64,000 nt of DNA, from positions 19,840,001 through 19,904,000 of the forward strand of contig OZ316897.1 in NCBI GenBank assembly GCA_973895155.1, written 5' to 3'. The number at the start of each line of letters is the position of its first letter. Positions within the stretch are counted from its first letter, which is position 1. The notes below the pieces were generated by a model that saw only the letters and a program-made list of their open reading frames with translations, searched no databases and was not told the origin of the DNA. The stretch comes from Marsupella aquatica (lineage: Eukaryota; Marchantiophyta). This document shows, one piece after another, positions 35,400-48,657 of this stretch. The position numbers were made by a program, and so were the translations under genes.

Positions 35400-36534
35400 A
35401 TCCTTGAATTATTGATGATCCGGAAGCGTCACTGCACTCTTAGGGCAGTGTCTGCTGTGTAGGTTGTGCCGTGGAGCTCTACATTTATACTACCAAATCT
35501 GCGTTCTCCACGGTGGTGACCACCTTGTTGATTCTGCCTAGCAAAAATCCAGCCATTGAGGTTGGATATTGCCCTCGTCCAGGTCTGCCCTCGCGCCTGC
35601 CACCTTGTTCATTATCTCGAACAACCGGGAAGTCGGAATTTGTATCTAGTCCTCCTCCAGGCCTGTAGATCGCAAGCATCTGTTCCTGGTGGCCACTTCT
35701 GGTGGCCACTGGAGTTTGAAGACTTCTTTTGGGCCTACCTACCACTCTTTCTCTTCAACCCTTTTCCCATTCAAGGCTTCCGACGGTCCTGGTCGCGTCG
35801 TCACTGTTTTTAATTAATTGGAATTGAAAAATCCAAAACACTTGGACTTCCCCTCACTGTCCCGCATCACGTACAACGGCACTGTTATTGTCGCCGAAAA
35901 CAGCAATGCTATTCCTTATTAGCTCGATCCTGATCGATCGGTGATAAATTCGGCAATGTTTTAAACAAACACATTGCTGAACTTGGAACCTGCACCATAG
36001 TTATCGATCCCTTTTTTGCCGACTAACAAAGGGTCCAACAAATACCTGCTTGTTGTTCAAGAGCATGCCGTCAACTATAGCGATGGCACTCTCTGCTGCC
36101 TTTTGCTGCTTAAACTGCACAAAGCCGTAACCCTTGGACTGTCCGGAGCCATCTGTTGCAACCTTGCAGGAAAGGATGGACCCAAACATGGAGAACGCGT
36201 CTGACAGTGCTTTACTGTCGATAGACTTTTCCAAATTCTTAACAAAAATATTGGCAATTCCACTTTTCCGTCCACTAGGGTCACGGTGTGAAATCATAAT
36301 TCGAATGGGCTTCCCATTCACCAAAGCAAAGTTCAGGACCTCCAAGGCTGCTGCAGCATCTTGAGCGTTTATATAATTTACATAGGCATACCCACGAGAA
36401 CACCCAGTAATGCGATCACGACAAATGCGAATTGAGGCCACCTGACCAAGTTGGCTGAAAATCTCATAAAGCTGATGCTCTGATACATTCGATTCCAAAT
36501 CACCAACATAAAGGGAGGCTGCCTGCTGCTGCAT
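35400..36534 (-). pseudogene. Truncated poly(A)-binding protein: intact RRM1-RRM2 ORF followed by decayed RRM3/linker
   Basis: The first ATG is at 36534-36532 ([17 protein letters not shown]). The frame is open to TAA at 36003-36001, giving 177 residues with two RRMs: RNP2 'LYVGDL' and RNP1 'RGYAYVNY', then 'IFVKNL' and 'KGYGFVQF'. It ends at '[13 protein letters not shown]', where PABPs enter the RRM3 linker. Minus-strand sequence downstream still resembles RRM3 (SKFSNVFV..NIAEFITD) and the linker (GGRREGRPGRGQYPT, around 35,575), but with frameshifts. Full PABPs have four RRMs and a MLLE domain, bind mRNA tails and act in translation. No introns are visible, suggesting a retrocopy. The two-RRM ORF could still be expressed; the duplicated promoter tract lies upstream at 36.69-37.4 kb but reads toward the other strand. 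Confidence 0.75.
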
Positions 36535-36685
36535 TTTAGCTTCAATTTGAGACGTCTTCTTTTGCTTCCTCTTCTCTCTGACGGACACTAATTAGTCCTG
36601 GACCTGATTGTATATACGATTTGTAGATCCCGAGTTTCAAGACATTCACAGCTCCCTTACATGCACGCCAAAAAGTCAAAACATG

Positions 36686-37440
36686 CTTGAGTAACACGAT
36701 AATCACGCTCCCTTTCCGTTCCTATTCTGTTCCTGCTTTGCCCTTCCCCCTTCTAATAAGTACGTACAAGTCCTGGCCAATCTCTTTTTGGCAAGGCCAC
36801 TTTTCACTGTCCAGCTATTGGCTATCGACCTTAGGATGAAGTGCTACCAGAGTCCTCAAGGCAATTGCGCGAAAGAAAGAGAATGGATTGTTGAGAGAAA
36901 TGAAAGACGAGAATGGGCAAAAGGTCCTTATATTCTTCTCCAGAGGTGATCGACAGCTAGCTAGAAATTAATGTCGCAGATAACAACTATGCAACACTGA
37001 CTGATAACCCTCTGTCATCTATAGCCAACTGTAGGATGACTAGCAGAAGCATATATTTCGTCCAGTGCACTGTCAGTATCACTTCTTGTCATCTGTCACA
37101 TTTAGTTTCTAGCAGAAGCATTTGATCCTGTGGACAGTCAGTATCACTTCTTGTCATCTGTTTCATTCAATTTCTAGCTAGCTTCCAGCTCTGGAGATGT
37201 ACGTATATAAGTTGTCTTCTGGCAGTCTTCTGCCCATACTGATCTCATTGTCATCGATCTCCCTATCCCGTTGTCTCGTTTTCTCTCGATCGCTCGATCA
37301 ATTGCCTGATGTGGCTAGCACTTCTTCAAAAGGTCGATAGCCAGAGAACAGTGAAACCCTGAATTGCAAGACAGATCGAGATTGGGAAGGACGTTTATCT
37401 TCAGATTAAAGTCTCGAATCAGAAGGGCAGGCGAAAGGTA
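36686..37440 (+). promoter_or_regulatory. Duplicated promoter module, copy 1 (2 units of 65-bp repeat, TATA box) with AP2 exon-1 remnant
   Basis: Direct copy of 40490-41290. It holds two 65-bp units with gtcagtatcacttcttgtca (about 37070 and 37135), a TATA-type tatataag at about 37206, and a leader that matches AP2 exon 1 from 37311. Small changes (for example agaacagtgaaaccctga) break the exon-1 frame. No AP2 exons follow. Confidence 0.65.
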
Positions 37441-37883
37441 ATTAACGTTATTCAGTTAACGAAATTTGACTCTGTCAGTCCGGACCATTTCACTACCGAA
37501 GTCAGTCTTCCATAGGACATCCGAGTGGGAACGACCAAATTCGAAACTGAATTCCCAATCCTCTAAAGACAACTAGAATCTTGATTCTATGAATGAATGT
37601 TTAAGGGAAACGGGGGTCCCACATATATACCCGCTGAGTGACAATCGTTCAAGATACATCAAAGGGTAGAAGACAAAGACCTAAAGATCTACGGTAAAGG
37701 CTAATTGCGTACATACTACGAACTAGTGAATCATGACAATAGACACCCGGATAATAAGGCGTGATATCCGGGGAGTGGACTCAGATACATGTCTGAGTAC
37801 AATCATGTATTCACACTTAGAGGCGCATGATACTTTGCACAATAGTCATGGGCCAAAGTAACAACATCCTCGTTTATACTACG

Positions 37884-38936
37884 AGGGTGAGTTTGATCTC
37901 ATCAACTCTGATAAGTACTAGAATATATGTAGGCTACGACGGTGAGTTCGGTCTCATCAATTGTCTCTGGACATAGGTTCGATCTTAAGGTTAATCGTTG
38001 GTGCAATAGCTGGAAATTGGACCGTTGTGACAGTTATCTTGAATAGATCTGTAAGTATCAATCTAGGCCAAATGTTTACAGCAACAAGAGTCACAGTGTA
38101 GATTGAGGGACTCAGACCAGCCAGTATGAGATAGTATGGAATTATTTTCCCGGCCAGTGTTTTCATTCCAATCGTTGAAGTCAGTCGCAACAGAACTTCT
38201 CTGCGCACATGATTTTTATTCTTAATTCCCAAGAGTATATTTAACTTCGTCAATCTCCACGGTAGTTCTGCGAAAATTCTTCACTGTGTAATGGACTGTG
38301 CAAAGAAAAGTTCAAAAGAAGAGCTCTAGTGCTCGACAAACCCTACGTAGAAGCGAAAGCAACATCGGGTGCATAGCAATCAGCGATTACAAGAATCATA
38401 GTTACGAGACAAAAGATAATCTTTCGAGACGGTTTTGAAAATTTATGTACACTTTGACCGATTGAAGTTGATGATTTGTCATCAAGATTGCTCCAAAACT
38501 CTAAGCAAGTATCATGTTTTTGAGTGAGACTCTAAAAACAAACTATCGACTACCTTATCGGCTCTCTATGAAAAAAGTAATGTAGCCACAAGCAACCAGA
38601 GGATGTGCAAGATAGTCATGTGAGCTAAGTACAGAAACCTGCATCCTCAGGAAAGGCCAAATGATCCTTGTCCCTCTCTTACGGCGAACATCAATCTATC
38701 TCGCATGACCTCCTTGCAAGAATATGGAGGCAACTTCAGGTAATTTGCACACGTCATGACACTAGGCAAATCTCCATCGGCTAGAGTGGTCTCACAACTT
38801 GGTCCTGTAGCTCCAGCACCCTAAACTGCCAACGCCAGAAAAAATTCGCAGGTGACTGACAGATGACTAGCTCCTTTCCTGCATGGGAACTAACTGTCAA
38901 CTGACTATGATTACTTTTCTCTCTCCTCTTCTATCA
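37884..38936 (-). pseudogene. Ghost of the HECT locus: both flanks present, gene body deleted
   Basis: 37884-38820 matches 7679-8535, including the last ~170 bases of the HECT coding sequence with the catalytic-Cys region and stop. It then jumps directly (near 'gctccagcacc') to sequence matching 12959-13068, the HECT 5' flank. About 4.4 kb between these points is missing. The copy also has about 135 bp at 37973-38108 absent from the 7.7-kb copy, and one instead of two 59-bp units. Confidence 0.8.
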
Positions 38937-39924
38937 GTTTAGACCCAGAAGTAGACCCAGTAGTAGGGTTCTAAGTGGTAATTAAAGCATTTCTGCCTTG
39001 GAGGGGTTGCCAAGAGGGGTCGGCAACAAGCCATGCACTAACTAAGGGGGCATATAAGAGAATAACTTGCAGGAGGCCCCAACAGTCTGAAGCACAAAGC
39101 TGGAAGAAGGGCTCAAATACATAAACCATAGAAAACATTAAACAGACATGATTGTTTTTGGCTAATATTAATCAACCATTGTCATGTTTGGACTCATTCT
39201 GAAGCCCTAGGTGAGCCCCATCCAAAGCCTGAGTTATCCAATTAAGTTAGGGTCCTTACCAAATTATGTGACTGTTGAGAGAAACTTAATTTGGTGCCTG
39301 AAACGGGGCCTGAAATCAACACGAGCCATATGATCTCAACTATCCTTAAATACTTTTATTATAGCTATCGCTTAATCATAACCTTAATTAAATAGCTCGA
39401 ACTGATTGTTAAATATGCTAGCCAAACCTATTGTTCATTTTGTAGAAAGATTCACATAAATTTCTAATAAAACAGAGAATTAGGTATGTACCTCATGCTA
39501 GTGGCCCCATAAAAACCACACATGGACAATATATGTGGTCACTACAAAAGCTGCAAGCATCTTCTACCAGCTGAAAGCTATGCTCCACAAAATTCAGATT
39601 TGTAGATGAGGAGGGACACATATATTTTGCTACCCGTAGATAGCCAATGGGTCATTTGATTGATCACATGTTGAAAAACTGTAGACCGGATGTTGACTTC
39701 ATTTTATTTGGTTACACTCCTATGTTGTTGACTATACTTGAATAGTGGACCTTGGAACATTCAGGGCATGTCATTCTGAGACTGAGAATCATGATTCTTT
39801 GATTTGGTAGCACAATTACCTTCCACTTATCGATCTACCCTTTCTTGGGCATCCTGAAGTGTGACACTAAAAGAATAACCTGTTATCATGTTTTTGCTTT
39901 TTTTGTCTGTTCATTATGGTCCAT

Positions 39925-40480
39925 TCATTTGGGATTAATTTTTCATTCTTCACCTCCTCCTTGGGGGTCTCAGATCATGCTCAACGCGGGGGTCTACCTT
40001 TTTAGCTATTCAACACCCTGAAAAATAATTTTAAAAAAGTTATTTTCAATTATATATTTTCTTGTTATGTTTTTTGGAATATTCTAAAAACTCAGCCCGG
40101 GCCTCAATCCAAGGGGTGTCCCATATCACCCGCAAAGTTTTGTGGGAATAAACTCCCTAATACTTAAGTCAATAAAGTTTTTTGAGTATTTTTTACCTCT
40201 AACTTAATGGATTATTCTTGGAATATTCTCAAATTTGGTTTTAAAAAACACTATGATTCTTATAATTCTCAAAACTGGATTAAAAAAACCCTGGCTAATG
40301 TTCTTTAAAAAATGATTGAAAAGTTTTTCACTATACCCAATAAAAGAAACCTTTATCTATTTGTGTGTGATGGGTTGGACCTGGGGTACTATTCCCAAAT
40401 TTCATTTCTAAAAACACTATATTTTCTTATAGTTCTTAAAATTGGATTTTCAAAGTTCTAATGTTCTTCTACAAAATTAC
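39925..40480 (+). repeat. Interspersed repeat family R1, copy 3
   Basis: Matches 15231-15790 from 'tttgggattaatttttcatt' to 'gttctaatgttcttctac'. It lies between the HECT ghost and the second promoter module. Confidence 0.75.
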
Positions 40481-40489
40481 AAACATGCT

Positions 40490-41159
40490 TGAGTAACACG
40501 ATAATCACGCTCCCTTTCCGTTCCTATTCTGTTCCTGCTTTGCCCTTCCCCTTCTAATACGTACAAGTCCTGTCCAATCTCTTTTTGGCAAGGCCGCGTT
40601 TCACTGTCCAACATTGGCTGTCGACCTTAGGATGAAGTGCTACCAGAGTCCTCGAGGCAATTGCGCGAAAGAAAGAGAATGGATTGTTGAGAGAAATGAA
40701 AGACCAGGATGGGCAAAAGCTCCTTATATTCTTCTCCAGAGGTGATCGACAGCTAGCTAGAAATTAATGTCGCAGATGACAACTATGCAACACTGACTGA
40801 TAACCCTCTGTCTTCTATAGCCACCTGTAGGATGACTAGCAGAAGCATATATTTGGTCCTGTGCACAGTCAGTATCACTTCTTGTCATCTGTCAAATTTA
40901 GTTTGTAGCAGAACCATTTGGTCCTGGGGACAGTCAGTATCACTTCTTGTCATTTGTCAAATTTAGTTTTTAGCAGAACCATTTGGTCCTGTGGACAGTC
41001 AGTATCACTTCTTGTCATCTGTCTCATTTAGTTTCTAGCTAGCTTCCAGACCTGGAGATGTATATAAGTTTTCTTCTGCCAGTCTTCTGCCCATATTGAT
41101 CTCATTTTCATCGATCTCTATCCCATTGTCTCGTTTTCTCTCGATCGCTCAATTGCCTG
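40490..41159 (+). promoter_or_regulatory. Promoter module of the AP2 gene (3 units of 65-bp repeat, TATA box)
   Basis: Three units starting cagtcagtatcacttcttgt lie at 40866, 40931 and 40996, period exactly 65. About 60 bases after the last unit comes tgtatataag (about 41056), a good TATA box, with the first ATG at 41160. Related modules with the repeat, a TATA-like word and a similar leader are at 37.07-37.3 kb (2 units) and 48.66-48.9 kb (3 units of 55-59 bp). Confidence 0.65.
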
Positions 41160-43608
41160 ATGTGGCTAGCACTTCTTCAGAAGGTCGATAGGCAGAGGTT
41201 GAACAGTGAAAACCTGAATTGCAAGACAGATCGAGATTGGGACGTTTATCTTCAGATTAAAGTCTCGAATCAGAAGGGCCGGCGAAAGGTAATTAAAATT
41301 ATTCAGTTCATGTTCTTAATTCTCGATCGTTGTATGAGCAATGGAGTTGAAATTAATGGTGAGCTCCAGGGATGTGTATTCCGTAATATGCTAATGAACT
41401 GGGGTGACACAAAGCCCCTAACGAGGTCGGTAGTTAACTAAGTCAAGGTGCTGACAGGAGAGCTAGCTATATAGTTGCGAAATGGACGTTCTCAGAATCT
41501 GATTATGATCGATCAAAGAGACATGCATAAGTGGCTAGCTACCGTAGTTACACTTCCTGTAGGATATTGAGTTTAATTATTTTCCATGATTCAGATGTGC
41601 CTGGAGCAAATTGACGAGCTAGCTGGAAACATTTCAACAGTCTAATATGGGCCATCAGCTTTCGGACATTCAAACTACGAGATCCTCCGGGTTATTGAAG
41701 AGGCCTGCAAAACAACCCCCTGAAATGGTTGAAGGAGGTGGATGTATTTCGCCAATATGGGAACAAATTGTGTCAGTTTTTAGGGGTTCTAAAAAGCATG
41801 ACCAAGTAAGTGTACGTAGCCCTAGCTCAATCTACCTAATGTGCTTGATATGCTTGATAAGAAACCATGCATACGTACCTGACCAGCGTGTTAATTATAC
41901 TCATCAACATTTTAACTTATTTACCATCGCGCGGTACTAAATATCTGTACAAAAAAATTTAATGTCGTTTCTACGAAAATTCTAGTCATCTGCTTTCAAT
42001 GCATGCTGTGATCCGATTCTTGTAGATTCTGATCTGGAAGAATTTTGGTATCTTGTGACGTTGTTTTTGGTGTTACGAACTGAAAGACGGGGAGGGGGCA
42101 GAGATCACATTTCTTTACACATTTAAACACTGGGGTGTCTCCTATCCCTTAACAAATAAATCGACCACTCTAATATATAATTGACAAAATGCAGGATGAA
42201 GCGTCCAGGGGGGGCGCCGCTGTGATACTGTCAGGTTTCAAAGGTGTCTTCTATCACCGCCCAAGTGACAGATGGAAGGCAATTGTCTGGTGAGCAATAG
42301 TTTACACTAGAAGAGGCTGTCTGGACGTTTGCATGTTTTTGGAAAAGACAGTTTTGCGATTGGGATAGAATAGATATTTTGGCAGGTGTCTGACGAGTTG
42401 ATTAGTAAGCTAAGCGATCAACCTTGGACAAGTGATTTCGTGCACTTGATAGAGGCATAAAAAATGCCTTGATCACATTTCTTCTAATTGCCTTGGATGC
42501 TAAGATTGAAGAGATGTCATGCACAAAGATCGAAGGCTAGATGTCCCTGGCCATTAATTTTTCTGTTCCCGATGGGTTTTATCTGCTTATTACATATGCT
42601 GAAGTACAATTATAGTAGAGTATTGCTATTTAAATCTTGATATGATTTTAAATGAGATATATAGCTGTAAATTCTGGTTTTGACAAGCAAATGTTTTGGA
42701 ACTGTATTTACAGGGACGACAAAGAGAAGAAAAATTTGGATCTAGGTGCTCACTTCTCCTTCTGTTTATGAGAGTGGATCATAACTGCAGAAGTTATATT
42801 TTCAGCAAGCTTGAGGACAGAATTGTTTAGCAACGTTAACTTACACTCTTGTGAAAAAATATTGGGAATCAACTCCCTGATGCTAACTTTGAGTTGTCTC
42901 GTGTATAACAGGTTCCTTTTTTACGCCTACTCAAGCAGCAAGGTCATATATGCCTGCACTGTTTGCCTCACAAATACTTCTTGGTCTGTTTGATGGAACG
43001 GCCTTGAAGATGTCTTTTGTTTCTTTCCAATATCACTGCAATTATGCAGCTTCGATCATGTATGAGATGCTGCAAGGCTGTGCAGCTTGATATCTATCAT
43101 ATGTAATATGCTGCAAAAAGCCGTGCAACCTGACTGCAAGAGTCAAGTATTGAATTATTTCCTAGCTTCTCTGGTAAAACGATATATCTAACATCTGAGT
43201 TTCTTCTTATAACAGGGCCTATGATAGAGTTGTAATAAATGGTACTAGCATGGTAAATTTTCAAAAAGGAACGTCCCCAGTGCTAAATTTTGAACGAGCC
43301 GACTACTCAAGGGAAATGAAACAGGTGAAACGCTTTTAACTTGTGTACTTAGGTAGGAGCTATTTACCCATCATCTGACCGCAAGGCTAGTTAGAAATAG
43401 AAACAACTGAGTGAGCTATCCCTTAAGCAACACAGATCGTTTCTTACAAAAGTATTTCTTAACTGATCGAAATCTTGATGATTATTTCTATCTGAAATTT
43501 TTCCTACAGTTAATGGAGACATCCCAAGAGCGATTGGTACTTCTTATACGGAAGCAGAGTGCTGGAGCAGGGAGACCACAACCTGATTACTCATGCACGT
43601 CTTTGTAG
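41160..43608 (+). CDS. AP2-domain transcription factor-like protein, 7 exons
   Basis: Exons are 41160-41288, 41623-41805, 42195-42289, 42714-42745, 42912-42942, 43216-43324 and 43510-43608; all phases agree, giving 225 residues. The AP2 domain is assembled from four exons: 'GFKGVFYHRPSDRWKAIVW', 'DDKEKKNLDLG', 'SFFTPTQAARAYD' and 'VVINGTSMVNF'. It shows the expected FKGV, WKA, LGxF, AARAYD and NF marks. Introns inside the domain fit the AP2/ANT side of the superfamily more than the intron-poor ERF side. AP2 domains bind DNA in the nucleus. Only one domain is present, and the protein ends 32 codons after it. Exon 1 (MWLALLQKVDRQRL) is less certain, because its acceptor partner was chosen by phase. 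A TATA box and repeat array lie just upstream. Confidence 0.72.
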
Positions 43609-46600
43609 GTCTCTCAATCATGGCCTGGGTAGCTGATGGACCATGTCAGTACTGTTCTGGTCAAATTTGATAATAGGTTTAGAGACTCCAATGAAGTTAC
43701 ATATGGCGGTTTAATAACCTCAGTTTTGCACAATTCAGTAAATAGTATCATGGTAGCATGTACATACCATTTATCTGCTTCTTGAAATACGCTTCTACAG
43801 CCGGCCTCTGTCCCATACTTTCAGGACAAACTACGTCGGTTTCAAAGTAATGAACAGCTTCCTAGCTGAGTTTAAATACTTTGGGCGAGCTTTAAATCCT
43901 TTAGGTGATTTGATAAAGTGTTGTGTTTCTACATGCGGTAACAGCTCACAAGATGGACATATTGAGTTTAACAGAGCGCCCTCTTTCCTGTTAGAGCGCG
44001 CTCATCCTGTTTTAGCGCTAGGCATTTTATTTTCAATATTCATACAAGTTTGGCCTCAGTTGTAATTTATTATGACTCCATTTGTTTTCTGAATAATGTA
44101 TTCAGCTCTAAGTCGGAGCATTTTGTTGCGTTTTTTTAGTAGATACACCATTATTTTTAGATCTAGGTTTCCATCATAATTGATGAAGGAAAACTGTATG
44201 CAGTTGCAAGTCTACAGATACTACATACTTCACATCAAAATGAAATGATAAGCTCTTGCTTTGGTGCGGCTGCAATTTCTTTGCTATCATGTTTGTTACA
44301 AAACCCAAGAAAAGCTCCTTCCAAAATATTTGGCATCAAATGCAGTCACATAACTGAAGTACTATTGGTCTGAACAAACAAGAAAGTCTAATTGTCCAAT
44401 AAGAACCAATTGAAACCTAACCACTTGTGTTTGAGATAAGAAAAACAGTCATACCCATAGCAGTACATAAAAACATGGAATTTTAGAAATAGCACTTCAA
44501 GTAAACAAACAAAGAGGTACAAGAAAATAACCTTTGGGATGGGGGTCCATCAATACATCAGCGTTTGTCCAATAAAGTGATTGAATTTTCTGTTTAATTG
44601 ACAGAATTTTGAAGTAGGCATGGACAAAAATAAATCATTTGACTTCCATAACATCTTGCATAGAGTGTATGATTGGATAGAGGAGTACCAAGGGAATAGT
44701 AGAACCTTTGACTGTTAGAACATTTTTCATTGACTTAATTTAAGTGGGACTTTATGAAATGTTACATTGACTGCTTGTCCGTAAATAGAAGTGCCAAAAG
44801 AATGTATGGACTCTTACCATGAATAATCTTCTCATTGTCTTCAATTGAACATGTTTTAGCTACCTTAAACCCGGGTATGCAACTCCCTTTTTATAAGACA
44901 AGTTTTTTTAACTCCTTATAATTGTCTCATTTCCAATTGACCAATACTAGACTCTTGTACCTCCTAACTCAGGGAACAATTATATATTTACAACTCCAAC
45001 TCCTTGGGCCCTCATACTTAAATAATATGTGGGGTATGTGTAAACACTTGAAAGCTGGTTTTTACTCATTTTGAACTAATAATTATTAATGTTACAAGTA
45101 ACAAGACAACTTCATATGGAAAACCTAAATAACAAGGGGTAAGAGCAACTGGGTCATTATTGCAGGGGGTTCACTAAGTTTAATACTTGGACGGAGGGCC
45201 CAAGGCTCCAACTCTAGTTATATAACAAGTCCTTAAAGGTACGGTACTTTTGATGTTTTTGGAAATGTTATATATATATTGACCAAGTTTAACATTGCAC
45301 ACATGTTACTTTGCAATGTTTGAACTGGAAAAATTACAATGATCATGTCGCCTTCCAATCTTTTTAGAAAGATTCCATTGTTCATGTTTTTTGAAAATGT
45401 ACATTGACCATGTGCAACTTTGGGCAAATATCACCCTCAATATTTGTGGAGACTATCATTCACATCCCGGGTACCTCATTTCTTCTTATCATTTATTGAA
45501 AACAATTCACAATAATAATTTCTTTAGATAAAACCTAAATAACTCATATTTGTAAGTATTGTTGTAAATGACTTTATGTTCAATACAACTTGTTGTCTAA
45601 AGCAACTCACACATAGTGCACTCAAAAGCAATTGACATTAGTGCACTCAAACTGTTAAGTTGTAATTTGTTTATTAGTACTCAGAAACAAGTTAATCAAA
45701 TAGTGATATTAAGCTAACCAAGACCAGAAAGTTTCTTTCTAGTCGTATGACAAATGACATGGTTATTTTCTTGGTTCTAAAGGAAAATTTAAGATTCTTT
45801 TTAGAAGAACATTAGGGTCTGGGTACGCAACTCAGGCATAATAGGCAGGGCGGGAGGCAGGTTCCATCTACATTTTTGTATGAACTCAAAAGCTGCCAAT
45901 AATTAAAATTAAACTTGAAAACTGTTGTGTTTATTACTTTTAGTTAAAAAATTATGGTTTTTTAATCTTTTTCCATGTGATATTAAAAAGCATTTCTAAA
46001 TTTTCTGTATTTTTATTAAAATATGTTTTTGAGAAATTTCAATAAAATCTTAAAAAGTTGGCTAGTTTGGTTGTAGACCCTTGATTAACAAAAACCATAT
46101 AATTTGGTTCTAACAAGTTCTTCCATATCAAAACAAGTTTGGTTGTTTGAAATGAAATTTCACATGGAACACGCTGACCAACCAAACAAGAAGTTGGATC
46201 CAACATTGGATTCCAAGTTGCATGAGATACTTTTTGACAAAAAATGGCAATTAATTCATTAAAATCTCTGATTATATAACAATCCATCCTGAAAACATTT
46301 GTCAAACACAAAACCCATAAAACAATGATTCACAAGTCCTATCTCCGCACGCTAAATTAATTTTCCCGACGAAACGTCCAAAACATGAATCTCCGTTTGG
46401 CTCAGATTTATTTTATTTTGTAGCATTGAATGAAGTGGCTGAAGCATCTCAAACTCGTCTTTCTAACGGTATCAATTATAAGGAGTTTGGATAAATAACG
46501 ACAAAGATATGGCTTCCAAAGTGTGATAGAGTACAAACTTAATTTTACAAATAATTATTTTCACCTCACAATTAACTTAAAACATTGTAAGTGATGCCCT

Positions 46601-47560
46601 AGGCCCTGGTATGCAACCCCCCATATTATTAAGCCAAGTTTATATCCAATTAACCATGTGAAGTTTTATTTTATTCTACTATTAAAATATTGTACTTCTC
46701 TATTTAGGATTCCAAAAATGTAACTTAAGAAAAACCCTAAATCCTAAACCCAATTTTAGTTTTAATTACACCCAACTTTTTAGTTCATACAAAAATGTAA
46801 ACCCTTGTGATGGGGAGGTCTCCATATAGTGAGACCTCCAAGGGGGGTGCAAGATTGATTTAAGAATATCTGGGGTATTGTGGGGTCACTTCCACAGAAG
46901 TGACATATCACATGCAACAAAGTATATGGTCATTTAAAATGGTTAATTTGATTGAAGATATATTGATCAAGTTGTTAGAGGAAATATAAGGTTGTTTAAT
47001 AGCAAAATGCATGCTTGTCATCAAGTGATTATTTGGTGTTGTACAAATTCATATAAAGTTCTTAGGGGGGTCCTAAATGATCCAAACCTTCACACATAAT
47101 TATGTCTGGCCCTCCATATATGAGGTGGCTGAGGAGGAGTTGCACAATTATGCTAAATGGAGTGAGAACATATATTTTCAGACCTTTTTTTCTTCCCTGT
47201 CCCCTCACCCCCATGCACTCTCTTTCTTTACTCCCGCTCTTCCTCCCATTGCCGATCTCCATCACTCCCTTCCCCTCACCCCCATATATGCCCGCTCTTT
47301 CTTTACTCCCACGTACTCTCCTTCCCACTGCTAATCTCCATTGCCCCCTTCCCCTCACCCCATGCCCTCTCTTTCTTTACTCCCACTCCCCCACTCATTG
47401 CTGATCTCCATCGCCTCTTGTTGCCCCTTCCCCTCCCCCTTTTTCTTTCCTCCACCACCACTAAAAATTAGATTAAAATTAATAGAGAAGAAATTACAGA
47501 CCTCCAAACAATTGATCAGAAATCGTTAGTTTCTCAAATTAAAGCAAATAGCCAAATACC
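43609..47560 (+). repeat. Segmental duplication block A (AP2 3' flank)
   Basis: Parts recur in order in block B (51.5-53.8 kb) and block C (56.08-58.48 kb): 'gatctaggt(t/c)tccat', 'tttgtggagacta', 'atgcaac(t/c)cccatattatta' and 'gtaaacccttgtgatgggga'. No coding sequence is supported. A C/T-rich tract with ctccc repeats ends the block (47190-47460). Confidence 0.7.
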
Positions 47561-48309
47561 TTTCAATGTCACTTTCCCTTTATTCACTCCAAGCCAGAAA
47601 TCTGAATCTCTGGTCCATCTGACTCTCAAGAGTACTCTCCTTCAATGCTCCATCCCAGGCTCCAGGCCAAAACACTTTATGCACAGGCTATACTATGGAC
47701 ACTAGGTTATATAGTATACTCATTATTTTACTGTCAGTATGTGAAAGCAATTTTGGGTACTACCCATTTGAGTCATCCAACAGTCTCAAATAACTTTGGA
47801 CAGTATCTGACCCTTGACGGTACAATATCTAACCCTTGGTGTAATACGGAATATTGTTCCCTTAATTTTATCCTCACATTTCACTTCTCACAAGGAAGTC
47901 AAGTTTTCCTTGTATGAAAGGAGAGTTAGGAAACTGGGCAAGCTCGGAAAATGAAAGGTGTTCAGCACCAAGCACACAATTAATGGACAGGAAAATCCAG
48001 CCACAAATATAGTAACATATAAACGCGAGTTTGTACATTACTATTGGACAATTGGAAATGGCTCTGAGATGTCCACGTACACCAGATAACCCCAGCTCAG
48101 CAACCATACTCCGAAGAACAGAAAAGTGTCTATATCACCAACCCCGCTACTGTCCATTACTCCTGGAGGGATTTTAGTAGCTCAATGTACAATTATTCCT
48201 TAAGGAAAAAACCAACGTAATTAACCGTGCATGCCACTTGTCAACCTTTTCAATCACCCAGCCTCTACTGAGCACCCCCAAAGAAAGAACCCAAACCGAA
48301 CAGTTTACC

Positions 48310-48620
48310 CGTCAAACCCCTTCAGTCACCAAGCACCTGAATTCCAATGAATAAGCCCAGATGTTAATTACCATCTGTGACTCAGGGCTAATCATATGTA
48401 ATTAATTAAGTGAAGACAATGGAGCCTAACTTTTAACGTTTCAACCCCATTAGCTCACACCACGTCTACTGTCCATGCATGCTCATATTACTGTAAACCT
48501 AATCCGACCCGACTGGAAAGACAATATAGGGAGAGTAGATTTTGCTTCCTGTGAATTAGCCCACTATTTGCCACGAAGTAGTGTCAGATCGACTATACAA
48601 TGCATCATTCTGCGTTCTGC
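48310..48620 (+). repeat. Left arm of a ~310-bp imperfect inverted repeat
   Basis: Reverse-complement similarity with 51070-51430: 'cacgaagtagtgtcagat' against 'atctgacactacttcgtgcc', 'caaccccattagctcac' against 'gagctaatggggttg', and 'accatctgtgactc' against 'gactcacagatggt'. The arms enclose a promoter-repeat array and PABP copy 2. Confidence 0.65.
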
Positions 48621-48657
48621 TAGTCATCCTACAATTGGCTAGATGACACAGAGTCAT

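Noticed and set aside
47077-47530. Pro/Leu-rich open frames
   Set aside because: They are translations of a C/T-rich repeat tract (ctcccctcaccccca-type) and differ between the duplicated blocks.
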